Shown here in pieces: positions 10,400-21,522 of a stretch of 64,000 nucleotides of DNA. This DNA is from Diplolepis rosae. Taxonomy: Eukaryota > Arthropoda > Insecta > Hymenoptera > Diplolepididae. Location: assembly GCA_030998225.1 (NCBI GenBank), contig JAPYXD010000715.1:2852001-2916000 (forward strand). The letters are read 5' to 3'. Each line of letters opens with the position of its first letter. The stretch's first letter is position 1. The notes under the pieces are model-generated. The model searched no databases. It worked only from the letters and a program-made list of their open reading frames with translations, and was not told the DNA's origin. The position numbers and the translations under genes are program-made.

Positions 10400-12166
10400 T
10401 ATTGCACCCTGAGCGGAGAGGGGTTTGGAGTTTCCCTGGTTCTGTTTTTCAGCTCTTCTAGATTATTGTTGCTGTTTAAATGATTCGTTGTATGCTCGAC
10501 GTCGACATTCGTCAATTGTGTGACCTATTTTTTTACAATAATTACAATTTTTATTATTAATTCTGTTTGGACAATTCTATTAAAATTGTTAGTGTTTTGC
10601 TGTCGGCATGAACTTGTGTTAGGTGCAGATGATTAAGGTTACCATTGACTCATATCTTCTCGGCGGGGGGTCCATTGACCTGCTTGAGGCCCTCTGTTGA
10701 ATGGTTGCTGTTGGTTATTCCTATTGTAAAAGTTCTGACGACTGGAAAGATTTCTTGCAGGCTGCCAGGGTATCTTGTTATTATTCAAAAGTCTTTGCTG
10801 ATTTGAAGTTATTTGATTTAATTGTCTACAAGTAGGAGCTATGGTATGTGTCCGTTTTTGCCACAAATTTGACAAAAAATTTCTTCCGGAGTTATATTTA
10901 TCCTATTTCTATCTCGTTTTTCTGATGGTCCTATTAAATTATCTTCTTTTTGCCCATATGGTGTACGTGCGGATCGCAGTGCTGCATGTGCAGAGATTTT
11001 TCTTTCCATTTCTAGAGCGCTGTTTATCGTATCTTTAAAATCATGTACACCTTGTAATCTAGATTCAATTTCGGTTTTTAATCCTCGTAAATAACAATCC
11101 CGAATATCGCTGTCAAGAGCTGCTTGAAAATTTTCATCTATCCTATTATTATTATTTGCTTTATGGGCGTTTAATATTTTTTCTCCAAGTTCCCTAACAC
11201 GAGTTGCGTAAGAAATTACCTTCTCACTATCCCGTTGATAAATGTTCCCTAATTCACCTTGTGATTGATATACCGATTTATTTAAAGTATAAATGCGTTT
11301 AAGACTATCTATAATATCTCCTACATTTCTGTATTATCCTCCAGTGACACATTTTCTTGCTTCTCTTTTGACCTTTGTTTTGATTAATTTAGTTGAGTTT
11401 GATTAATTTAGTTGAGTTTGATTCTGTCCCTGCAGAATGCATATCTTTCGCTCCTCTACATCCTTCTATAAATTGGTCCAGAGATATATTATCTCCTGTA
11501 AATATTGGTACAACTTCTAGTGCATCTCGCAATGATACTACTTGATTATGAGCAACAGTTATAACTTGTGGGATATTGGCATTCATTTTTTGTAGTGAAA
11601 TTTTATTTGAAATAGGCGAATAATCTTTTTTATATTGTTTAATTAGAGGTTCTAATAGTTGTGGATCGTTAGAATTTGATTTTTCGGGATCTTCTGCTAA
11701 TTTGTCTGGAAATTTGTAATTTAATTCACGGTCTGAGTCTTCTGGGGATTCAGATAAATGTAATTGTTCTTTATAATTTCAAAGTATTTGTTGGGATCAA
11801 AGTGCGGTTAAATTTATCGACTATGGTAGAATCTCCGGTTAAATTTGATGTATCAAAAATACTTTTATCGAATAATATTGAATCTGTTTAAGTTGATCGG
11901 TCGTTTGGATGTATACTAGAACTAATTATTATACTAGTATCTTGATTAGGATTTTCTGACAGCTCTAATTTTTGGGACGTAGAGGCACTAGTATTTAAAG
12001 GAGTATTTGGATTTTTCGATTCTTGGTTTTCAGCTGTTTTTTTCATAATTTCAAAAGCTTTTTTCCTATTGTCTTCTATAATTTCAGCGAGTTTTGGATT
12101 GTTTTTAGCCTGACTACGAGTAAAACTTTTTGTTGTTAAATTATCTTTCTTATTTTCCACTGACAT
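10400..12166 (-). pseudogene. Ty3/gypsy gag remnant with two zinc knuckles
   Basis: The start is the ATG at 12164-12166, followed by a polar, Lys/Asn-rich N-terminus that hits a stop after 92 codons. Capsid-like sequence resumes at LRDALEVVPIFTGDN near 11540. Near the C-terminus are two CCHC knuckles: CQICGKNGH followed by a shifted IAPTC (around 10870, broken by a frameshift) and an intact CNYCKKIGHTIDEC (around 10505-10546). Between them lies an Asn/Gln-rich stretch. At 11380-11412 an 18-bp unit is tandemly duplicated and disrupts the frame. Confidence 0.8.
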
Positions 12167-12950
12167 TTGGATTCTAGATCATGACGAAAAGAAATAGAAC
12201 TTTTCTGTAATTTAATCGATTTAGGTTTAACGATTTTTCATTAAAAATTCTTAGATAAAAAGTATATAATATTTTTTTGTATATTTGACAAATCTTAATT
12301 GATTAATTTAATAAATAATAATAAAAATTTGAGGAATTGTTTAAAACAAACAACAAATAAATTTAATTTTTATGAATTTTATAAAATTTGTATAAAATTG
12401 TTATGTACAATATAACAATATTTTGGAATTATAAAATATGAAATTTGTTTTTAAATTTATCGAGAAAGAAGAAAAAATCGATTAAATATAATTGTAGGCA
12501 CAGCCTAAATAAAATAGGATAGCTTATAATTCTCAGATGCGGAGGCAAAATATTTCTCAATATTCAATCAAATCTCTTACGCACTGTTTTTGTTTAAATA
12601 TTTTATAGAGGCACCTATCAAAATTATATTAAGATAGTAAAAAATTGAATACAAGAAATTTGAATTTAAATTTCAATAATTATTATTAGACTGTATAATA
12701 ATTTTTGATAATATTTGCATGTATAATTTACTTATTTAAACTTGCAAAAATAAAATATATTTGATTCTTCTTTGTATTCAATTTTTTAAAGAAAATTAAA
12801 ACTGCTATCAACTTGTCGACTTGTTCATAGGTCAAAAAAGAAAACATTTTAACTCAAACTGAAATTGTTTTAAACTAATTTCAAGAATTTTTCCTTTATA
12901 AAATATGCAAACTATTTTAAAAAATGTGTATATAATTCATAAGGCTCGAC
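12167..12950. other. 5' leader of the minus-strand gypsy element, AT-rich
   Basis: Non-coding AT-rich DNA between the gag start and the primer binding site. By position it is the element's 5' untranslated leader. Confidence 0.5.
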
Positions 12951-12973
12951 GTTTTCCAACGGCTGATGCACAA
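12951..12973 (-). promoter_or_regulatory. Degenerate primer binding site, tRNA-Gly type
   Basis: On the minus strand it reads TTGTGCATCAGCCGTTGGAA, homologous in position and sequence to the site at 62781-62802. In both elements exactly 16 bp separate the site from the inner LTR border. It is mutated from the TGGTGCATCG expected for a tRNA-Gly primer. Confidence 0.6.
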
Positions 12974-12989
12974 AAATAATATGACTCTA

Positions 12990-14620
12990 TGACGTCCTAA
13001 GTTTTAAATTATTATATTTTTTCCCAGTTAAAGTCTAGAGCCTATTACCCTAACTATATTCCTCTGTTCATTGTTATAAATAGAAATAATAATTAGCCGG
13101 GTAGAGGACAAGAAAAATGTATTAAATAAAAACTTGAATTTATGATAATTATTTATTGCAAAATTACAGTTATCAGTCAAGACCCAGGTGAAACTGTTGA
13201 TTGTAGTTATAATGGTACTTTCTTCCAGTTCGTATGATTGTTTCTCCAACCTTGAAAGAAAACATTTTTATGAATCTGAGTTAGAGAGAAAGAGTGGGAG
13301 AATCTAGAAGGTATACGGATTGTGACAATTAACTTTTTGACTTATCAAATTTATATGAGCAAGCTTGTTTGAAGAAGAGATCCCCTCTTCGTGAAGACCC
13401 TATATATATATAGCAAATTCCTCCGTGTCCGTAAAGCTACGGATTTAGCACTCCTTGGCTGGTTTCGAATCTAAAGATGAATCCTGTTGAATTGATTCGT
13501 AATCACCCAAACAATATAACTCGCGTAATCCTTAGTTTGGTAATCGACTCCGGTTGCACTCGGTGTATTCCACTTGTTTACTATTTCCACGTGTTCACTT
13601 CGTAGGTTTATTTTTAGACGGCGGCGACAAGACGAGTTTTCAGACTGGCTGGCGTTCCCATGCGTCTGTTGATATACCAGATCTACAAGTATGAAACCGG
13701 AATTTCCCTATAGATGGTGCTTGCCATCAGTTTAGGGACCGTACGACCGCTTCTGCAGCGCCATCTTCTCCCTCTAGCAGCTGAGAAAGATTTTCAGTAG
13801 ACAACAACCCAAGTTCGATATACCAGTGTATTTACTACAAGCATCAACATGTCGACTTTTGTACCTACGAACTACGATTTGCGGACAGCTTGTCGAAGCT
13901 TACGGTGAACATGCTCTTGGCAAAACACAGTGTGCTAAAACCTGGTGAAACTATCAACACGAATCGCTACCAACAGCAAATGATCGATTTAAATCGAGCA
14001 TTACAAGAAAAACGACCGGATTATCGAAGAAGGCAACAAAAAGTAATTTTTCTTCACGATAATGCCCCATCACACACAGCGAAACGGGTGAAGGAAACGA
14101 TCGAGACGTTCAGTTGGAAACAGTTTTATTGGCGTGGCATTCATCACCTTCCGCAGAGGTGGGAAAAATGTGTCAATAGCAATGGAGATTACTTTGAATA
14201 AAATATTTTTGATCATTTTCATGCAACAGACGTGTAACTTTTTCAAAAAAATTCTGGTTTCATACTTCTAGACCTGGTAGGCATATGTTGTTTTTAGGTA
14301 TTTCAATCCATTCGAGCTAAGCATTAGAATCGAAGCTTTAGAGTTTCAATTGGGGTGAACATCTGCATAGAAATCTCAGTTGTCAGTGTAGAATTGAAAT
14401 AGCATTCGTGTGAGTAGTTGGTGTGTCACACCGATTTTCCGAATCAGTGAGAGCAGTGGGGATGTATCTTCTCCATTGTGTAAGTGCTACATGTACTTTC
14501 ACAGGGTGTAGCGTACATGTGTATCAGCTGCATCAGCTAGGCTTAGTCGCAAGGGTCAATGACATTTTTGTATACATGAGTAATAAAGTAATAATGACGA
14601 TATAATTATTATACAATAAA
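12990..14620 (-). mobile_element. LTR of the 7.3-13 kb gypsy element, interrupted by a mariner
   Basis: The inner (3') border is at 12990 (TGACGTCC on the plus strand). The segment is homologous over most of its length to 55150-55946. Shared landmarks are CTTTCTTCCAGTTCG-like sequence, ACTCGCGTAATCCTTAG, CTGGCGTTCCCATGCGTCTG and GGTGTGTCACACCGATTTT. A weak TATA (TATAtc on the minus strand near 13670) lies at the point where the second copy has CTATATAG. A 583-bp mariner derivative splits it at 13684. The outer border is uncertain. Confidence 0.6.
13686..14268 (+). mobile_element. Internally deleted mariner nested in the LTR
   Basis: Terminal repeats CAAGTATGAAACCGGAATTT and, inverted, GAAGTATGAAACCAGAATTT are flanked by TA at 13684-13685 and 14269-14270. 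The coding remnant starts at the ATG at 13850 (MSTFVPTNYDLRTA). It then jumps to VEAYGEHALGKTQC, to LKPGETINTNRYQQQ, through IFLHDNAPSHTA (second catalytic Asp) to ETFSWK, and finally to YWRGIHHLPQRWEKC. At least three internal deletions have removed the first Asp, the third Asp and most of the DNA-binding domain. It is a non-autonomous deletion derivative of a DD34D mariner. Confidence 0.9.
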
Positions 14621-16109
14621 AAGGTAGTTTGTTTACAATTTGTTTTCAGTTATCTTTAATTCAGTAATAACTATGTTTTTATATTTAAACTTAATTGTTT
14701 ATATTGGTAAATCAAATGATGTAATAATTGCAAAAATAGTAGAAACTTCAATATTTATTAATAAACACAATTTATAATTATTTATTTACTATTGATTGTT
14801 GATTAATAAATAACAACAAATTGCATATGATAAAAATAATGATAATAATAATGGTAACAACGGCGTTAGTTGTTTAATGTTTATAGTTATCAATAACGAT
14901 AATATTTGTTGAAATTGATCAATTATCAACCATACATGTTGTTTATTGTTCTAAGTTAAAGTTATAGTTTGTAATAATAATACAACATCAACAATAAGAA
15001 CAATTGCATAAATCGGATTTAGTTATTAATGAAGATAATAATAATAAAATAATAGTCATGTATACAATAATAATAATAATAATAATTAATTGGTTGGGTT
15101 TGAATAATAGTCATGGATACGTGACATTTGCACTATTACTTTATCGACGCGCGATGTGATTCACTGACTCATTACCCTGTGTATGTAATGATCATATGGA
15201 CCGAGCGATGCTCGCCTTTATCACTTTTTTCTAAGTGTCAAACCGATCTATTGACGTAAGGTAGTACATTAGTTTACCTCTCTTGAACAGTTACCTGATC
15301 TGGATAGTAATTACCATAAGACTAATTTTAATTAAAGAATTATTTACTAATTATTTACATAGGCGGGTGACGTATTACTCTTATGCAGGAGCAATAATAG
15401 AAGTTTTCAAAGTTTCTGGCATTTAACACTCTCTTATCCTCCAATCGGAGGGTGTCTAGAAGCACATCGAGTCATACATCACATTAATGATGTGGTCGAA
15501 GGATCTCGATGGGCATAGGAAGTGCAGAAACGGGGAGGGCCAGTAAAATATCGCTTATAGAGCTGACAGATATTAAACTCATGTTCTTTTTTGAGAAACA
15601 TACACTTCTTTATGAATATGAATTGAATATAGATCTATAATAAATCACTGCAAATACTTGAAATGAATATAAGACAAATATTTTTTTAAGAAACCAAGAA
15701 TTTTCTCGATACCAGGTTTGCACGCATTACCGAAATGTGTTATGCAACCACACGGTGGAGGCACACATGACTTTAAAAAAATCGATGCACTTTATACAAA
15801 ATGGTGCACGCAGTACTCGATATTTCACTCGGGGACGAAATGTAGTCAATAAAGAATTTTTCGTTTTATTGAATTTTGTTCTTATGAGTGAATAACAGTT
15901 TTAACTTATCGAAGAGTTTTCCGGAACAGTGTTTTTCGGGTTGCACTTATTCATATGCGTATGAAGAAGGCATCATCATCCCTGCAGCAATATAATCTAT
16001 GTATATATAATATTTTAAATTTCATAACTACACAAATAAAAATTTTAAATACGCACTTGTATTAATTTTAATTCCATACACTGAAGTTTTGAAAATTTAA
16101 TATACATAC
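14621..16109. other. AT-rich intergenic DNA with an AAT microsatellite
   Basis: Mostly AT-rich, with a (TAA)n microsatellite at 15066-15087. Around 15420-15560 there is a GC-richer patch that I cannot identify. I see no gene. Confidence 0.5.
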
Positions 16110-17010
16110 GGGTCATTTCATGGGAGATTTACAGTCAAAATTTTTTTTTCGACGAACTATTTTTTTTGTCTTCTTACTTCGAAAATAATCGACACATTTT
16201 TCTTTTCAATGTGATACTTGAATATTTCGAGATATAATTTTTTTAAGTTTGTCACTCGGGAAAATTTTTTTTTTTCTAACAGCTCACTGTAAAAGCAGTT
16301 TTTAACATAAAATGTAACCCTTGCACTTGAAACACGCGACAGAGTACAAGCTTTCAAAAAAGTTATGGCACACATTTCGTTGTTTTTTTTGTAATAACAA
16401 TATAGTACATTTTTATAAGCAATTGAATTTTTTTTAAATTTGGAACTAATTTTTTACCGATTTTTTTGTTTCTAAATTTTTGTTGAAGTTTTTTCAATAT
16501 GCAGGAAAAATTTTGGAATTGAAAAATGAAAACTGTAGGTGTTATTTTCGAATGAGGATTTCTTTGAGGATTTTTTCAAAGGGGTCGAATGATTGTTATT
16601 TGTATATACGTATGGGTCATTTCATGGGAGATTTACAGTCAACATTTTTTTTCGACGAAATATTTTTTTGCCTTCTTACTTCGAAAATAATCGACACGCT
16701 TTTTTTCAATGTGATACTTGAAAATTTCGAGTTATAATTTTTTTAAGCTTGGCACTCGGGAAACATTTTTTTTTTCTAACAGCTCACTGTAAAAGCAGTT
16801 TTGAATATAAAATGTAACAAATTAATTAGTTGAGTTTGAAATTTTTGTCACTGCCTACATTATCGGAGGATCACTAGTCGCGTGTCAGATAGGATACGTT
16901 GTCGACAGGTGTCCTCGTAAACAATTTCAAACTCTTATATCGCAAATAATGCAAATAAATTTAATATTTTAAAGAATTTGAAAATCTTTGTGTGGAAAAA
17001 ATGACGCTTT

Positions 17011-17082
17011 CGACTGCGCTGGGATTCGAGCCCAGGTCTTTCGATTGCCGGTCGACTGCTCTGACCACTGAGCTACACAGGC
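17011..17082 (-). tRNA. tRNA-like sequence (Ala GGC-like), SINE head copy 1
   Basis: GCCTGTG / TA / GCTC-loop-GAGC form an acceptor strand and a D arm, and CTGGG-CTCGAAT-CCCAG forms a T arm. The A-box-like TAGCTCAGTGG and the B-box-like GGGCTCGAATCCC are good pol III promoter matches. The anticodon loop reads CCGGCAA (GGC, alanine) but has C instead of U before the anticodon, and the stem has one mismatch. The acceptor pairs 6 of 7. I read it as a tRNA-derived SINE promoter rather than a working tRNA gene. Confidence 0.55.
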
Positions 17083-17351
17083 GTCCGACATCTCTTTCTC
17101 CACAGGAAGATCTCCTTATATCGCCTAGTGGCTCAGCCTTGCGGCTGTAAAATGATTTCAAATTAATTAGTTGAGTTTGAAATTTTTGTCACTGCCTACA
17201 TTATCGGAGGATCACTAGTCGCGTGTCAGATAGGATACGTTGTCGACAGGTGTCCTCGTAGACAATTTCAAACTCTTATATAGCAAATAATGCAAATAAA
17301 TTTAATATTTTAAAGAATTTGAAAATCTTTGTGTGGAAAAAATGACGCTTT

Positions 17352-17423
17352 CGACTGCGCTGGGATTCGAGCCCAGGTCTTTCGATTGCCGGTCGACTGC
17401 TCTGACCACTGAGCTACACAGGC
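17352..17423 (-). tRNA. tRNA-like sequence, SINE head copy 2
   Basis: The 72 bases appear identical to copy 1. This copy is cut immediately after the acceptor start, where the sequence switches to the inverted third copy at GCAGTGACAAAAATTTCAAA. Confidence 0.55.
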
Positions 17424-17534
17424 AGTGACAAAAATTTCAAACTCAACTAATTAATTTGAAATCATTTTACAGCCGCAAGGCTGAGCCACTAGGCGATATA
17501 AGGAGATCTTCCTGTGGAGAAAGAGATGTCGGAC

Positions 17535-17606
17535 GCCTGTGTAGCTCAGTGGTCAGAGCAGTCGACCGGCAATCGAAAGACCTGGGCTCGAATCCCAGCG
17601 CAGTCG
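17535..17606 (+). tRNA. tRNA-like sequence, SINE head copy 3 (inverted)
   Basis: The same 72 bases on the opposite strand, followed by a T-run at about 17616, a possible pol III stop. Its tail is cut at the cluster border. Confidence 0.55.
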
Positions 17607-18754
17607 AAAGCGTCATTTTTTCCACACAAAGATTTTCAAATTCTTTAAAATATAAAATGTAACCCTTGCACTTGAAATGCGCGAAAGAGTACAAGCTTTC
17701 AAAAAAGTTATAGCACACATTTCGTTGTTTTTTTTTTTAATAACAATATAGTACATTTTTATAAACAATTGAATTTTTTTTTAATTTTGAACTAATTTTT
17801 TTCCGATTTTTTTGTTTCTAAATTTTTGTTGAAGTTTTTTCAATATGCAGGCAAAATTTTGGAATGGAAAAATGAAAACTGTAGGTGTAATTAATTTATA
17901 AAATCTGTCCCACCCATTGCAGCGGTTCACTGCCACATGTGTTTCGAGTCCGAGCATGCCTAAACAATCTCGAGCGTAGTTGCAGCGTGCGAGCTCGCTC
18001 GTTGCAACGCGCGGGACAGATTTTATGAATTTATTACACCTACAGTTTTCATTTTTCAATTCCAAAATTTTTCCTGCATATTGAAAAAACTTCAACAAAA
18101 ATTTAGAAACAAAAAAATCGGAAAAAAATTAGTTCAAAATTAAAAAAAAATTCAATTGTTTATAAAAATGTACTATATTGTTATTAAAAAAAAAAAAACG
18201 AAATGTGTGCTATAACTTTTTTGAAAGCTTGTACTCTTTCGCGCATTTCAAGTGCAAGGGTTACATTTTATATTCAAAACTGCTTTTACAATGAGCTGTT
18301 AGAAAAAAAAAATGTTTCCCGAGTGCCAAGCTTAAAAAAATTATAACTCGAAATTTTCAAGTATCACATTGAAAAAAAAGCGTGTCGATTATTTTCGAAG
18401 TAAGAAGGCAAAAAAAATATTTCGTCGAAAAAAAATGTTGACTGTAAATCTCCCATGAAATGACCCATACGTATATACAAATAACAATCATTCGACCCCT
18501 TTGAAAAAATCCTCAAAGAAATCCTCATTCGAAAATAACACCTACAGTTTTCCACGGGGAATTCACAAGAAATTCATAATTTCTCGCAAATCTCCTTCAG
18601 GAATTTAAAAATACTGGCAGATTTTCTCTTGAATATTTTCGTGTTATTTTCAAAGTTGGATTTCCGCAAAGATTTTTCCAACAGCGACAGTAGTGTGAAT
18701 ACAAAAATTATATTTTGATCAACACAGGTTCTGTATTAACACTGGTCTTAATAA

Positions 18755-18932
18755 AAGGTTTTCCAATAGGGACATAACATATAATTTTAATCAACTGTCA
18801 ATGTCAAAACGTTAGTTAAAGTCAAAATTTTCATCATGGTAAAGCTTACGAACCAGCAACGTTTGGAAATTATTAAAAATTACAACCGAAATTCTGAGTC
18901 GGTGGTCGCAACTTTAAGAGCGCTTACTCACA
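18755..18932 (+). pseudogene. 5' end of a rosa-type mariner
   Basis: The sequence starts with the terminal repeat GGTTTTCCAATAGGGACATA and continues through the same leader as the copies at 37.0 and 55.9 kb. The frame opens at ATG 18836 with MVKLTNQQRLEIIKNYNRNS and VVATLRALT, matching residues 1-31 of the intact transposase at 37103-38218. Similarity then ends abruptly in unrelated DNA. Confidence 0.82.
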
Positions 18933-19056
18933 ATTTTATTTTCATATTTAAAGGACAGAGGACACTAATATTAATAAAAATTCAACTAACAACAAACTTG
19001 TATATTATACAAATGAGTTTCCATAAGTTTAATAATTATTTCAAAAACAACATTCA

Positions 19057-19762
19057 TACGTTCAAACTCTTCAAAAGTGGAAAATAGTTAGAATTTAACG
19101 TATAAATATTATCATTTTTGTTTATGCTATTTTTTTGACATTTAATATGAATCATTTCAGATATAAATCTCTTTTTATAACTAATTTCGGAATCTACTAC
19201 AACAGTCCTATTCCAATCAAATTCATGTCCAAAATTAATTTGATGCTGACAAACAACTGATTCATTATTTTTATTATTAATATGTTCCTTTATACGTGCC
19301 TTTAAAGATCTTTTTGTTTCACTGATGTAACACGCTTCGCAATCTTTGCAACAAATTCTATAAACAACATTAGTTCTATCCATTGTGTTGGTGCTGTCTT
19401 TACCTAATTTGATGACAGAGCTCAAATTTTTATTGACAATTGGGATGGTTGAAATATTAAAAACTTTCAAACTTGAAGACAATTTTTTTTAAATTCTTTC
19501 AACAAAGGGCAAGAAAACAGAAGTATTGGAGTTATGTAAAAAATACTTATTTTTATTGCTAATGCTTTCATTATGGTTAGAATAAAAAGAAGATCTAATT
19601 TTTCCCAGACAGGTTATAATATTTTTTAAAATCTGAATAACTTTCAACAAATTCTCATGATAAAATTCATGATGAGATAATAAAATTGCTCTGTCAACAA
19701 GGTTAAAAACAATATTTTTCTTTTGTTGAGTTGGATGATTTGAAGAATAGTTAATAACTCTG
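19057..19762 (-). pseudogene. Penelope-like element: RT end and GIY-YIG endonuclease
   Basis: The minus strand encodes VDRAILLSH and FYSNHNESISNKNKYF-type sequence of the end of a Penelope RT, one stop, then a linker. The domain VVYRICCKDCEACYISETKR, followed by SLKARIKEH, fits the Penelope type of GIY-YIG endonuclease (Tyr, Cys pair, Y-I-x-x-T-K-R). It ends with a basic tail. Most of the RT is missing upstream, so the copy is truncated. The in-frame stop at about 19490 confirms it is dead. Confidence 0.82.
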
Positions 19763-19815
19763 TCAGACGATGATTACGAACCAAGCCAACGAAACGTCGC
19801 TCATAACAGATTATT
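19763..19815 (+). ncRNA. Possible hammerhead-ribozyme remnant of a Penelope-like element
   Basis: GACGATGATTACGAACC followed by CGAAACGTCG resembles the CTGATGA / CGAAACGTC core of the minimal hammerhead ribozymes known in Penelope-like elements. Here it is degenerate, and stem II does not pair well. It sits right at the truncated 5' side of the Penelope remnant but on the opposite strand, as in inverted-end copies. Not likely to be active. Confidence 0.3.
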
Positions 19816-21343
19816 GATGAGTGTTTTAATTATATTTTAACCCCCAACTTGATCGACTCCTATATATCTACTAAATTTTTGTTAATTTGTTCATAAGGCC
19901 ATAAGTCATAAACTAACAAACTTCCCGACTCCAGGTTTTGCACACATGATTTGTCAATAATAAGAAGTATTTGAAGGTTGTTGAGCGGTGTGATATGAGT
20001 AAACAAAGCCGTTGAATGATTGTTTATTTAAAAGTCATATATATTATCGTTTTTTATTCATAACTTTTGACCTGATCAATATTTTTCTACGGATGGCATC
20101 TATTTTTGTAGGGTTTTTTATGAGGAAAAAAAGTTATGAAACTATTTTCCGATAAAGTGAAAAGAATCAAAGATATAAGCGAAAAACGTGAAATTTCGTT
20201 AAAAATTTATAAATAACCGTAATTTAAACAATGACGTGCATCGATTTTCTGGACGGGAAAAGATATGTCGCTCTATTTATTTTTTGACGCCTATACTCAA
20301 ATTTTCTACCTGCTCCGAGAAAACATCGCGAAAGGCTGTTTTCAGACTATATAGCCTGGACTATATAGGCGGAAGGCTGCGGGTTCAATTTTTGCTTTCG
20401 TAAATTTTTTTGATGTATTGATTTTTCTGTATAAATTATGTATGTAATTTTATGTAATTTTATGTATTATAATATTAAAATCCTTTTCTATTGATTTTTC
20501 TTAATAGTACTTATTTAAATTATGCCATTTCATAATTATTTTGAATAAAAATTATTTTTTCAGAATTTTTATCAAGTTTCGTTTGGAAAATCGTACGTTC
20601 CATTGAAATTCTATAAGTGTAAGAATTCTGCATTTTTTACACGGAGAGGAAGAACTAGTGTCGCGCACTCTAGACAAACTCGATTTCAACACTTGGACCT
20701 ATATAAGTGGTGAAGCCATAAAGTTCGAACGATAAAAACTTGATATCCATGCTTGACACATACAGTATTGGCCATGCACTATATACACTGCGTTTACATG
20801 AGAATAATGCAAGCTTTAAGTATTAGCCTCAATATGACTCGTTGTAAACATTAGAGGGCCAGTGTACCAAACGCTTGAGTTTGGCTAGAATTGGCTAGTA
20901 TGAAACACTCAAATCATGTATTTCACACTCGTCATTTTACTTGTTCCTAAAACTTGGTATACGGAAAGGATTTCGGCATAACTGAGTCACCTACTAGCAC
21001 ACCCATGGGGGTGAAACCCAATGGTAAATTACTGGAAACAAACATGGCGTTAAATGCATGCGATCCCCCACTTTTGCATGGAGCCTTTCAGTGCTCCCGC
21101 TGCCCTCCTGACCACTTTGCCTGAACACATTCTAAAATGAAATTTTTATACATCTGAAGCGATCAGGTGCTGAAATTGCAAAACTTTGTATTACTATGTA
21201 TTAAGCAGTAAATTTGATCTTGTAATTTCATAACTTGATCGCCTCTGGTGCCTCATTGGAGTATTTAGCATTAATTTCCTTGGCTTTAGACTAAATGTCA
21301 TTTCACAAGCTGCTATGACTCATCTGAACCGCGAGATCAACTG
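19816..21343. other. AT-rich intergenic DNA
   Basis: No gene recognised. 20340-20410 contains TATATAGCCTGGACTATATA-like short inversions and a GGGTTCAA word, which are not enough for a tRNA. Around 20650-20900 GC is higher, without a recognisable frame. Confidence 0.45.
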
Positions 21344-21522
21344 TTTTCTGGGGGATTTTTAATTGGCTGCGTGATTCCCCCACATTTACATGGACGTGTT
21401 TCTCCCCTCCCAAAGCGGGCTTCACTCTCATGGTTTTCTGGGTGATTTTTAATTGGCTGCGTGATTCCCCCACATTTGCATGGACGTGTTTCTCCACTTC
21501 CATAGCGGGTTTCACTCCCATG
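21344..21522. repeat. Two-copy tandem repeat, about 89-bp unit
   Basis: TTTTCTGGGxGATTTTTAATTGGCTGCGTG, CCCCCACATTTxCATGGACG and GTTTCTCC occur twice with about 89 bp spacing and few mismatches. A minus-strand open frame crosses both units, but its repeated protein (HVHANVGESRSQLKI) resembles nothing known. Confidence 0.75.

Larger units (their letters stand above)
16819..17649. mobile_element. Cluster of three tRNA-derived SINE-like copies
   Basis: Two head-to-tail minus-strand copies and one inverted plus-strand copy share a tRNA-like head, a tail containing GTCACTGCCTACATTATCGG, and an end AATTAATTAGTTGAGTTTGA. The cluster interrupts the surrounding palindromic element and is flanked by the 14-bp repeat ATATAAAATGTAAC (16805-16818 and 17650-17663), consistent with a retrotransposition-type target duplication. 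T-runs follow the tRNA-like part. A diverged body without the tRNA head lies at 22606-22770. Confidence 0.75.
16110..18550. mobile_element. Long palindromic DNA element with GGGTCATTTCATGGG termini
   Basis: GGGTCATTTCATGGGAGATT begins at 16110 and again at 16614, so about 504 bp is tandemly duplicated. The same terminus appears inverted at 18447-18466. Between them the sequence folds back. 17664-17885 pairs with 18025-18250, 16614-16818 with about 18262-18466, and 16533-16613 with about 18467-18548. The loop (17888-18025) is itself closed by inverted TAAAATCTGTCCC. The left arm is interrupted by the SINE cluster at 16819-17649. No transposase is present. The TIR type (TAxGGGTCATT) recalls MITE families of uncertain superfamily. 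Confidence 0.8.

Noticed and set aside
11380..11412. Link between the duplicated AATTTAGTTGAGTTTGATT in gag and the SINE end AATTAATTAGTTGAGTTTGA
   Set aside because: Similarity covers only about 15 AT-rich bases and the flanks differ; chance is sufficient.
17352..17606. Functional tRNA gene cluster
   Set aside because: The copies share long flanking repeat sequence, are inverted within one target duplication and have C before the anticodon; SINE origin explains them better.
20385..20415. tRNA B-box-like GGGTTCAA
   Set aside because: The second half of the box and the cloverleaf arms are missing.
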